A stretch of DNA of 64,000 nt from positions 1,364,001-1,428,000 of the forward strand of contig NZ_JAFBCB010000001.1 of assembly GCF_016907455.1 (NCBI RefSeq), in the 5' to 3' direction. Position 1 is the first letter of the stretch. Each line of letters starts with the position of its first letter. This DNA comes from Brachybacterium muris (GTDB lineage: Bacteria > Actinomycetota > Actinomycetes > Actinomycetales > Dermabacteraceae). Position numbers and translations under genes: made by a program. A model generated the notes under the pieces. That model did no database searches. It was not told where the DNA came from and was given only the letters and a program-made list of their open reading frames with translations. Positions 34,767 to 42,738 of the stretch are shown piece after piece.

Positions 34767-35543
34767 TCAGCGCTTCTGCGCCGCAGGGCGCGGCACGTGC
34801 TGGTCGAGGAACCGTGAGGAGGTCTCGAAGAGCAGCGGTGCGTCGTGGTCCAGCGTCGCCACGTGGTGACTGCGCAGCAGGGGGAGCCGTTCCACCGGTC
34901 CCGCCACCCCGGCGGCGACCTTGCGGCTGTCCTTCGCGGGGACCGTATGGTCCTCGCGGGACGTGGCCAGCAGGACCGGGACCTCCACGGCACCCAGGGA
35001 CATCCGGGCCTTGCCGAACAGCTTCCTCAGCTCACCGACGGCCCTGACCGGCAACCGGTCGTAGCCCTCCTCGGTGACACCCTCGGCGGCGATGTCCGAG
35101 GCGATGCCCGGGAGCGTGGGCACGACCGGTGCGATCAGGCCGGTAAGAGCGGCCACCGGCGGCAGGCTGAGCCCCGGGTTCACCAGTACCAGGGCAGCGA
35201 TGCGTCCTCGCAGCACGGGATCTGCGGCCAGCAGCAACGACAGCGCACCGCCCATGCTGAGCCCACCCACCGCGATCGGGCCGTGCACGTCGGAGAGTTC
35301 CCGCGCGGCGTCGCGGACCTGCGAGTACCACGCCCGCCAGGGAGTGCGTGACAGTTCCTGCCAGGTGGAGGCGTGACCGGGCAGCAGCGGCAGGTCCACG
35401 TCCCATCCCTTCTCGGCGTGGTCCTCGGCCCAGGGCCGCATCGACTGCGGGGACCCGGTGAAGCCGTGGCACAGGAGCAGCCCCCCGCGCGGGTTAGAGT
35501 GACTCGGCGCGCGCCAGGGGCGGGACAGTTCGCTGAATTCCAT
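34767..35543 (-). CDS. Alpha/beta hydrolase, carboxylesterase/monoacylglycerol-lipase type
   Basis: This 258-residue soluble hydrolase has the oxyanion-region LCHGFTG (24-30), the nucleophile Ser96 in GLSMGG, a late Asp in TSREDHTVP and the catalytic His in SHHVATLD. This is the layout of the Est30/monoglyceride-lipase family, which cleaves short- to medium-chain esters; the physiological substrate is unknown. The ATG at 35543 is chosen because the family fold begins about 15 residues later. It is divergent from and almost abuts plsC, consistent with a lipid-metabolism context. Confidence 0.83.
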   Translation of the reverse strand: MEFSELSRPWRAPSHSNPRGGLLLCHGFTGSPQSMRPWAEDHAEKGWDVDLPLLPGHASTWQELSRTPWRAWYSQVRDAARELSDVHGPIAVGGLSMGGALSLLLAADPVLRGRIAALVLVNPGLSLPPVAALTGLIAPVVPTLPGIASDIAAEGVTEEGYDRLPVRAVGELRKLFGKARMSLGAVEVPVLLATSREDHTVPAKDSRKVAAGVAGPVERLPLLRSHHVATLDHDAPLLFETSSRFLDQHVPRPAAQKR

Positions 35544-35618
35544 GGGTCCATGGTCGCACTCGCGCCGCGCAGCCACATCACCGTCCAGCGCTTCCAGCAG
35601 CGCACCCCAGGAGTGCTC

Positions 35619-36362
35619 GTGTTCTACGCCCTCGCCAAAGTGATCGTCGGGACCCTGGTCAGGCTGATCTGGAACCCCATCATCGTCGGCGAGGAGAGGA
35701 TTCCCGACCGCGGGCCCGTCATCCTCGCCTCCAACCATGTCTCCTACGCGGACACCGTGGTGATGCCGATCCAGGTGCGCAGGGCAGTGCACTTCCTGGG
35801 CAAGTCCGACATCTTCAAGGGTGGTTCCCCGCTGAACCAGGCGTTCGCCCTGGTGCTGCGAGGACTGCACGTGATGCCGGTGGACCGCTCCGGCGGTGCC
35901 GCCTCGCGCTCAGCCATCGAGGGCGGCCTGAAGGTGCTGGGTGACGGCGAGGTGCTGGGCATCTATCCCGAGGGGAGCCGCAGCCCCGACGGCCGACTTC
36001 ACCGCTTCAAGACCGGCACCGCTCGCTTCGCACTGGCCGCCGGTGCGCCCGTGGTACCGGTGGCGATGATCGACACCTTCGAGGCCCACCGGGGCCGGAA
36101 GGTCTTCCCTCACCGCAGGCCGCAGATGAAGGTCCTGGTGGGTGAGCCGATCGACGTGGCCGCGCTCGCTGCCGGGTACGAGGGTTACGAGGAGGGTCGG
36201 CTGCTTCGCGCCGTCACCGAGGAGATCCGTGCACGCGTGCAGGAACTGTCCGGCCAGGAGTACGTCGACAAGTACGCGTCCGATGTGAAGAAGCGGCTGA
36301 AGGCCGAGGGGAAGCAGCGTCCCGGCCGGGCTCTGAATATTCGCCTCGCTGGGGTCCGCTGA
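35619..36362 (+). CDS. plsC: 1-acyl-sn-glycerol-3-phosphate acyltransferase, C terminus altered by IS copy 4
   Basis: This 247-residue membrane-associated acyltransferase makes phosphatidic acid. An N-terminal hydrophobic segment precedes the catalytic motif NHVSYAD (His40, Asp45) and the acceptor-binding YPEGSRS (116-122). The GTG at 35619 has AGGAG five bases upstream; an ATG at 35550 is also in frame. IS copy 4 entered three codons before the original stop: the native ending (PGRAPRT) has become PGRA followed by LNIRLAGVR encoded by the IS, stopping at 36360-36362. The catalytic domain is untouched, so activity is probably kept. The original stop remains at 41222-41224. Confidence 0.9.
   Translation: MFYALAKVIVGTLVRLIWNPIIVGEERIPDRGPVILASNHVSYADTVVMPIQVRRAVHFLGKSDIFKGGSPLNQAFALVLRGLHVMPVDRSGGAASRSAIEGGLKVLGDGEVLGIYPEGSRSPDGRLHRFKTGTARFALAAGAPVVPVAMIDTFEAHRGRKVFPHRRPQMKVLVGEPIDVAALAAGYEGYEEGRLLRAVTEEIRARVQELSGQEYVDKYASDVKKRLKAEGKQRPGRALNIRLAGVR
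36329..36333. repeat. 5-bp target-site duplication GGCTC shared by IS copy 4 (left) and copy 5 (right, 41209-41213)
   Basis: GGCTC lies before the left end of copy 4 and after the right end of copy 5. One original insertion event therefore spans 36334-41208. Confidence 0.9.
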
Positions 36363-38627
36363 TCGAGGGTTCGGGTGCCACGTCGCTGCCGTAGCGGTGG
36401 CGTCGTTCGGGACCACCAGTGGTGTCGTTGGGGCCGCTCTGTCTACGCTCCTTCCGCCGTGTGTATAGGGCACGCGGCGGAAGGAGCAATCTGGAATGGT
36501 ACGGAAGATCAGGGCGAAGCTGGTGCTCCAGCTGCGCGCAGAAGGTCTGTCGGGGCGAGCGATTTCGTCCTCGCAGGGCATGTCCCGCAAGTCCGTGAGG
36601 GCGGTGTTCGAGGCCGCTGACGCTGCAGGGATCGGGTGGGGCGATATCGCGGACGTCGCCGATGAGCAGGTGTATGCCCGGTTGTTCCCGGGCCGGGGCG
36701 AGCACGAGAGCGTGTTCGCACAGCCGGACTGGGAACAGGTCCATCGAGAGATGGCCAGGGTCGGCGTGACGCTGAAGCTGTTGCACGGCGAGTACTTCGA
36801 CGCGACCACGGCGGCTGGGGATCCGGCGATGGGGTATGACCGGTTTTGCCGCACCTACCAGCACCACGTCATGGTCACCGGTGCCGCTTCGAGAGTCGGT
36901 CACAAGGCCGGCCAGAGCGTGGAGGTCGACTGGTCCGGCCCCACGATGGAGCTGGCCGATCCGGTCACCGGCGAGGTCTCGAAGGTGTTCTTGTTCGTTG
37001 CCTGCCTGCCTTTTTCTCGTTACGCGTTCTGCTTCCCGGCGCTGGATATGCGCCAGGAGTCCTGGCTGCGAGCGCACGTAGCGATGTTCGAGGCGCTGGG
37101 CGGGACGGTCCCGAGGATCGTTCCGGACAACCTCAAGACCGGTGTGGTGAAGCACCCCCGCGAGGGCGAGATCGTCCTGAACGATGCGTATCGCGAGATG
37201 GCAGCGCATTACTCGGCGGCGGTGCTCCCGGGGAGGGTGCGGAAACCGAAAGACAAGGCGAGCGTGGAGAACACCGTCGCGCACGTCGCGACCTGGGTCA
37301 TCGCCGGGCTGCGGGATCAGCGATTCACGTCCCTGCCCGAACTTGCAGCCGCCATCGGGCAGCGGATGGAGGCCTATAACGCGGAGCCGTTCCAGAAGCG
37401 GCCCGGATCCCGCGCCAGCGTGTTCGACGCGGAGGAGCGGCCGCTGCTGACGCCGCTGCCGGCGGTGCCCTACGAGATCTCGACATGGCACTACGGACGA
37501 CGAGTGGGCAGGAACGGGCACGTCACGTTCGCGCGGAACTTCTACTCCGCGCCGTTCGCGCACATCGGCGCGAAGGTCGATCTGCGCATCACGGCCCGGA
37601 CGCTGGAGATCTATCAGGGCAGCCAGCGACTGACCAGTCACCTGCTGCTCCCGGAGACCGCGAGCAATGAGTACCGCACCAACGACGCGGACCTACCTGC
37701 GGGCGAGCGTTTCCAGGCCTGGGACGCGCAGAGGGTGCGGGCGTGGGCAGATCGGGTCGGGCCGGCCACGGTGATCGTGATCCAGCGGATCTTCGAGTCC
37801 GTGCCGATCGTGGAACAGGGCCTGGATCCCGCGTTGGCGGTGCTACGGCTCTCTCGCCGCTTCTCCGTAGATCGGGTCGAGGCGGCCTGCGCACTCGCGC
37901 TGACGGGACGGGTCCGTTCACCGCGCTATGCGCATCTGCACCCGATCTTGGCCACCGGGCAGGACAAGGTCGCCGCCCTGCGTCCACCCCGCGAGGAACC
38001 CGCGGAAGACGGCGGATACGTCCGTGGCGCCGACTACTACGCCGGAGGTGTCCGGTGAGCGTGATCGATAACGACACGAAGCGGAAGCTGCGCGAGATGG
38101 GCGCGACCGCGCTGCTGGACGCGATCGATGCCCAGGATGAGGCTCACGTGCTGGGGATGTCGTTCCAGGAACGGCTCCAGCTGATCGTGGACGAGGCGCA
38201 TTCCATCTTCAATCATGGAAAGGTCGAGGGTCTGATCCGCCGGGCGGGGCTGCGTTATCCCGGAGCGGACCTGCGGCGGCTGGATCTGGTCGAGGAACGG
38301 GGACTGAACCGGAACGTGATCGCGCAACTGGCAACCTGCTCCTTCATCCAGCGGCAACAGAACGTGGTCTTCCAGGGCTTCACCGGCTCAGGGAAGTCCT
38401 ACCTCGGCTGCGCGCTGGCGAAGCAGGCCTGCCAGCACCGGCTCCGAGCCCACTACATCCGAATGCCCGACCTCGAAGAGGCCTGGGCCCTGGCAAAGGA
38501 CAAGCCGCAGGGCCAGACGAAGTTCCTGCGGAAGTACTCCACGTTCTCGCTGCTGGTGATCGACGAGTGGCTGCTGGACCATCCTGACGAGGGAATGCGT
38601 TCGATGCTGCTGGAACTGCTCGAGCGC
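36334..38627 (+). mobile_element. IS21-family insertion sequence, copy 4 (2294 of 2581 bp, right end missing)
   Basis: The left end, stem-loop and istA are complete. The element stops inside istB, where copy 5 begins directly after GAGCGC, and the last 287 bp are absent. Because its left target duplication is matched only beyond copy 5, the simplest history is insertion of copy 5 into istB, then loss of the duplicated 287-bp segment by recombination between the two identical right ends. Collapse of that repeat in assembly would look the same. Confidence 0.92.
36496..38058 (+). CDS. istA: IS21-family transposase IstA, copy 4
   Basis: This is a complete 520-residue DDE transposase with the same translation as copy 1. 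It lies downstream of plsC in the same direction, so the stem-loop at 36447-36487 would face plsC read-through RNA. Confidence 0.95.
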   Translation: MVRKIRAKLVLQLRAEGLSGRAISSSQGMSRKSVRAVFEAADAAGIGWGDIADVADEQVYARLFPGRGEHESVFAQPDWEQVHREMARVGVTLKLLHGEYFDATTAAGDPAMGYDRFCRTYQHHVMVTGAASRVGHKAGQSVEVDWSGPTMELADPVTGEVSKVFLFVACLPFSRYAFCFPALDMRQESWLRAHVAMFEALGGTVPRIVPDNLKTGVVKHPREGEIVLNDAYREMAAHYSAAVLPGRVRKPKDKASVENTVAHVATWVIAGLRDQRFTSLPELAAAIGQRMEAYNAEPFQKRPGSRASVFDAEERPLLTPLPAVPYEISTWHYGRRVGRNGHVTFARNFYSAPFAHIGAKVDLRITARTLEIYQGSQRLTSHLLLPETASNEYRTNDADLPAGERFQAWDAQRVRAWADRVGPATVIVIQRIFESVPIVEQGLDPALAVLRLSRRFSVDRVEAACALALTGRVRSPRYAHLHPILATGQDKVAALRPPREEPAEDGGYVRGADYYAGGVR

Positions 38628-38630
38628 TGA
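38055..38630 (+). pseudogene. istB: Truncated IstB, copy 4 (interrupted by IS copy 5)
   Basis: The frame keeps residues 1-191, including Walker A and Walker B, then ends at the TGA formed by the first three bases of IS copy 5 (38628-38630). The last 57 residues, with the sensor-like CTQYP and the MDRIVHNT region, are missing, so it is unlikely to work as a helper ATPase. It could still bind partners. Confidence 0.92.
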
Positions 38631-38789
38631 ATATTCGCCTCGCTGGGGTCCGCTGATCGAGGGTTCGGGTGCCACGTCGCTGCCGTAGCGGTGGCGTCGT
38701 TCGGGACCACCAGTGGTGTCGTTGGGGCCGCTCTGTCTACGCTCCTTCCGCCGTGTGTATAGGGCACGCGGCGGAAGGAGCAATCTGGA

Positions 38790-40352
38790 ATGGTACGGAA
38801 GATCAGGGCGAAGCTGGTGCTCCAGCTGCGCGCAGAAGGTCTGTCGGGGCGAGCGATTTCGTCCTCGCAGGGCATGTCCCGCAAGTCCGTGAGGGCGGTG
38901 TTCGAGGCCGCTGACGCTGCAGGGATCGGGTGGGGCGATATCGCGGACGTCGCCGATGAGCAGGTGTATGCCCGGTTGTTCCCGGGCCGGGGCGAGCACG
39001 AGAGCGTGTTCGCACAGCCGGACTGGGAACAGGTCCATCGAGAGATGGCCAGGGTCGGCGTGACGCTGAAGCTGTTGCACGGCGAGTACTTCGACGCGAC
39101 CACGGCGGCTGGGGATCCGGCGATGGGGTATGACCGGTTTTGCCGCACCTACCAGCACCACGTCATGGTCACCGGTGCCGCTTCGAGAGTCGGTCACAAG
39201 GCCGGCCAGAGCGTGGAGGTCGACTGGTCCGGCCCCACGATGGAGCTGGCCGATCCGGTCACCGGCGAGGTCTCGAAGGTGTTCTTGTTCGTTGCCTGCC
39301 TGCCTTTTTCTCGTTACGCGTTCTGCTTCCCGGCGCTGGATATGCGCCAGGAGTCCTGGCTGCGAGCGCACGTAGCGATGTTCGAGGCGCTGGGCGGGAC
39401 GGTCCCGAGGATCGTTCCGGACAACCTCAAGACCGGTGTGGTGAAGCACCCCCGCGAGGGCGAGATCGTCCTGAACGATGCGTATCGCGAGATGGCAGCG
39501 CATTACTCGGCGGCGGTGCTCCCGGGGAGGGTGCGGAAACCGAAAGACAAGGCGAGCGTGGAGAACACCGTCGCGCACGTCGCGACCTGGGTCATCGCCG
39601 GGCTGCGGGATCAGCGATTCACGTCCCTGCCCGAACTTGCAGCCGCCATCGGGCAGCGGATGGAGGCCTATAACGCGGAGCCGTTCCAGAAGCGGCCCGG
39701 ATCCCGCGCCAGCGTGTTCGACGCGGAGGAGCGGCCGCTGCTGACGCCGCTGCCGGCGGTGCCCTACGAGATCTCGACATGGCACTACGGACGACGAGTG
39801 GGCAGGAACGGGCACGTCACGTTCGCGCGGAACTTCTACTCCGCGCCGTTCGCGCACATCGGCGCGAAGGTCGATCTGCGCATCACGGCCCGGACGCTGG
39901 AGATCTATCAGGGCAGCCAGCGACTGACCAGTCACCTGCTGCTCCCGGAGACCGCGAGCAATGAGTACCGCACCAACGACGCGGACCTACCTGCGGGCGA
40001 GCGTTTCCAGGCCTGGGACGCGCAGAGGGTGCGGGCGTGGGCAGATCGGGTCGGGCCGGCCACGGTGATCGTGATCCAGCGGATCTTCGAGTCCGTGCCG
40101 ATCGTGGAACAGGGCCTGGATCCCGCGTTGGCGGTGCTACGGCTCTCTCGCCGCTTCTCCGTAGATCGGGTCGAGGCGGCCTGCGCACTCGCGCTGACGG
40201 GACGGGTCCGTTCACCGCGCTATGCGCATCTGCACCCGATCTTGGCCACCGGGCAGGACAAGGTCGCCGCCCTGCGTCCACCCCGCGAGGAACCCGCGGA
40301 AGACGGCGGATACGTCCGTGGCGCCGACTACTACGCCGGAGGTGTCCGGTGA
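38790..40352 (+). CDS. istA: IS21-family transposase IstA, copy 5
   Basis: This is an intact 520-residue DDE transposase with the same translation as copy 1; its stem-loop lies at 38741-38781. Confidence 0.95.
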   Translation: MVRKIRAKLVLQLRAEGLSGRAISSSQGMSRKSVRAVFEAADAAGIGWGDIADVADEQVYARLFPGRGEHESVFAQPDWEQVHREMARVGVTLKLLHGEYFDATTAAGDPAMGYDRFCRTYQHHVMVTGAASRVGHKAGQSVEVDWSGPTMELADPVTGEVSKVFLFVACLPFSRYAFCFPALDMRQESWLRAHVAMFEALGGTVPRIVPDNLKTGVVKHPREGEIVLNDAYREMAAHYSAAVLPGRVRKPKDKASVENTVAHVATWVIAGLRDQRFTSLPELAAAIGQRMEAYNAEPFQKRPGSRASVFDAEERPLLTPLPAVPYEISTWHYGRRVGRNGHVTFARNFYSAPFAHIGAKVDLRITARTLEIYQGSQRLTSHLLLPETASNEYRTNDADLPAGERFQAWDAQRVRAWADRVGPATVIVIQRIFESVPIVEQGLDPALAVLRLSRRFSVDRVEAACALALTGRVRSPRYAHLHPILATGQDKVAALRPPREEPAEDGGYVRGADYYAGGVR

Positions 40353-41095
40353 GCGTGATCGATAACGACACGAAGCGGAAGCTGCGCGAGATGGGCGCGA
40401 CCGCGCTGCTGGACGCGATCGATGCCCAGGATGAGGCTCACGTGCTGGGGATGTCGTTCCAGGAACGGCTCCAGCTGATCGTGGACGAGGCGCATTCCAT
40501 CTTCAATCATGGAAAGGTCGAGGGTCTGATCCGCCGGGCGGGGCTGCGTTATCCCGGAGCGGACCTGCGGCGGCTGGATCTGGTCGAGGAACGGGGACTG
40601 AACCGGAACGTGATCGCGCAACTGGCAACCTGCTCCTTCATCCAGCGGCAACAGAACGTGGTCTTCCAGGGCTTCACCGGCTCAGGGAAGTCCTACCTCG
40701 GCTGCGCGCTGGCGAAGCAGGCCTGCCAGCACCGGCTCCGAGCCCACTACATCCGAATGCCCGACCTCGAAGAGGCCTGGGCCCTGGCAAAGGACAAGCC
40801 GCAGGGCCAGACGAAGTTCCTGCGGAAGTACTCCACGTTCTCGCTGCTGGTGATCGACGAGTGGCTGCTGGACCATCCTGACGAGGGAATGCGTTCGATG
40901 CTGCTGGAACTGCTCGAGCGCCGCTATGACACCGGCTCGACCGTGTTCTGCACCCAGTACCCGAAGAAGGACTGGCACGCCCGGCTCGGTGGAGCAGTCC
41001 ACGCCGATGCGATCATGGACCGCATCGTGCACAACACAATCTGGATCGACACCGGCGACAGGAACATGCGAGAACACACCGCACTGCCCCAGTGA
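40349..41095 (+). CDS. istB: IS21-family helper ATPase IstB, copy 5
   Basis: This is an intact 248-residue AAA+ ATPase with the same translation as copy 1, overlapping istA by GTGA. Confidence 0.95.
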   Translation: MSVIDNDTKRKLREMGATALLDAIDAQDEAHVLGMSFQERLQLIVDEAHSIFNHGKVEGLIRRAGLRYPGADLRRLDLVEERGLNRNVIAQLATCSFIQRQQNVVFQGFTGSGKSYLGCALAKQACQHRLRAHYIRMPDLEEAWALAKDKPQGQTKFLRKYSTFSLLVIDEWLLDHPDEGMRSMLLELLERRYDTGSTVFCTQYPKKDWHARLGGAVHADAIMDRIVHNTIWIDTGDRNMREHTALPQ

Positions 41096-41327
41096 CCCGA
41101 TGCCGGCGGGAGCCAGTGGTCCCCACCGCGGCGGCTACTGGCCCCCGTCGGCACGATCGGCGGTCCCCAAGAGCAAGATTCGGTGGCTCCCACGACTACG
41201 AATACTCAGGCTCCGAGGACCTGAACCGCCAGACGGTCCCGGCGCTGTCGCATTTGTCGGCCGACGGTGGTGGGCGCGGGGGCGGTCCCGCACCCTGGAC
41301 GCTTCCGGGACGGTGCCGCGCAGCGCC

Positions 41328-41333
41328 TATCCT
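41328..41333 (+). promoter_or_regulatory. -10 box of aroG, leaderless
   Basis: TATCCT ends six bases before the GTG at 41340, and there is no Shine-Dalgarno sequence. IS copy 5 ends 120 bases upstream, so the promoter core is intact but any element further upstream has been replaced. Confidence 0.6.
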
Positions 41334-41339
41334 GGGCTG

Positions 41340-42734
41340 GTGAGACACTTCAGCCCCGACGCACCCGCCCGCGCCCATTCCTTCACCCTGTCCTCCGCCG
41401 ACAGCGGCCTGGAGACCCTCGGGGCATGGCGCGAGTATCCGCGGGTGCAGCAGCCGGTGTGGCCCGAGGAGGCCGAACGTGCACAGGTCTTCGACGACCT
41501 GCGCTCCGCACCCCCACTGGTGTTCGCCGGTGAGGTCGACGTGCTGCGTGACCGCGTCGCCGCAGCAGCGCGCGGTGAGGCGTTCCTGCTGGCCGGAGGG
41601 GACTGCGCGGAGACCTTCGCCGAGTCCACGGCCGATCGGATCCGCAACAAGATCCGCACCATCCTGCAGATGTCCGCCGTGCTCACCTACGGCGCCTCGG
41701 TCCCAGTGGTGAAGATGGGCCGGATGGCCGGCCAGTTCGCCAAGCCCCGCTCCTCGGACGAGGAGACCCGTGACGGGCTCACCCTGCCCACCTACCGCGG
41801 TGACGCGGTCAACGACTACGCCTTCACTCCCGAGGCCAGGCGCCCCGACCCTCGGCGACTTTGGAGGATGTACACCTCCAGCGCGACCACGCTGAACCTT
41901 CTGCGGGCCTTCACCGGGGGCGGCTTCGCCGACCTGCGCGAGGTGCACTCCTGGAACCAGGGCTTCGCCTCCGGTCCCGGGTACGACCGCTACGAGCGCC
42001 TGGCCGCCCAGATCGACAAGGCCATCCGCTTCATGGCGGCGATCGGAGCGGACTTCGACGCCCTCAAGGTCGTGGAGTTCTACGCCTCCCACGAGGCACT
42101 GCTGCTGGACTACGAGGAGGCCCTGGCCCGCATCGACTCGCGGACCGGGGAGATCTACGGCTGCTCCGGTCACTTCCTGTGGATCGGGGAGCGAACCCGA
42201 GACCTCGACGGGGCCCACGTGGACTTCATGGCCCGCCTGCGCAACCCGATCGGTGTGAAGCTGGGCCCCACCGCCACGGTGGACGATGCCCTGCGACTGA
42301 TCGACAAGCTGGATCCCGAGCGCGAACCGGGGCGCCTCACCTTCATCACCCGCATGGGGGCCGGGAAGATCCGCGACCGGCTCCCCGCCCTGGTGGAGGG
42401 CGTGCGCGATGCCGGTGCCCAGGTAGCGTGGGTGACCGACCCGATGCACGGCAACACCATCACCTCCTCGAACGGGTACAAGACCCGCCGCTTCGAGGAC
42501 ATCATGGACGAGGTGGTCGGGTTCTTCGAGGTGCACCAGGCCGCGGGCACCGTCCCGGCAGGCCTGCACATGGAGCTCACCGGGGATGACGTCACCGAGG
42601 TCCTGGGTGGCACCGGCGAGATCGACGAGGCGGGCCTGGAGCGCCGCTACGAGACGCTGGTGGATCCGCGGCTGAACCACCAGCAGTCCCTCGAGCTGGC
42701 GTTCCTGGTCTCGGAAATGCTGGCTCGGCGCTGA
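41340..42734 (+). CDS. aroG: Class II (plant-type) 3-deoxy-7-phosphoheptulonate synthase
   Basis: This 464-residue protein condenses phosphoenolpyruvate and erythrose 4-phosphate, the first step of aromatic amino-acid synthesis. The metal-binding Cys89 lies in AGGDCAETF. RMAGQFAKPRS, the GFIRGDDVNGD-equivalent PTYRGDAVNDY and the C-terminal WVTDPMHGNT and HMELTGDDVTEVLGG are characteristic of class II enzymes. The GTG at 41340 starts at the predicted transcription start. In mycobacteria the homologue forms a complex with chorismate mutase; none is seen here. It converges on pknL with only four bases between the stops. Confidence 0.95.
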   Translation: MRHFSPDAPARAHSFTLSSADSGLETLGAWREYPRVQQPVWPEEAERAQVFDDLRSAPPLVFAGEVDVLRDRVAAAARGEAFLLAGGDCAETFAESTADRIRNKIRTILQMSAVLTYGASVPVVKMGRMAGQFAKPRSSDEETRDGLTLPTYRGDAVNDYAFTPEARRPDPRRLWRMYTSSATTLNLLRAFTGGGFADLREVHSWNQGFASGPGYDRYERLAAQIDKAIRFMAAIGADFDALKVVEFYASHEALLLDYEEALARIDSRTGEIYGCSGHFLWIGERTRDLDGAHVDFMARLRNPIGVKLGPTATVDDALRLIDKLDPEREPGRLTFITRMGAGKIRDRLPALVEGVRDAGAQVAWVTDPMHGNTITSSNGYKTRRFEDIMDEVVGFFEVHQAAGTVPAGLHMELTGDDVTEVLGGTGEIDEAGLERRYETLVDPRLNHQQSLELAFLVSEMLARR

Positions 42735-42738
42735 CCGG

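Larger units (their letters stand above)
38628..41208 (+). mobile_element. IS21-family insertion sequence, copy 5 (2581 bp, complete, nested in copy 4)
   Basis: This is a full copy with normal termini. Its left neighbour is the istB of copy 4 (ending GAGCGC) and its right neighbour is chromosomal GGCTC, the partner of the duplication at the left of copy 4. Its own target duplication can no longer be seen. Confidence 0.94.

Noticed and set aside
36334-41208. An (IS21)2 tandem dimer intermediate
   Set aside because: In such dimers a complete right end abuts a left end. Here a left end abuts the interior of istB.
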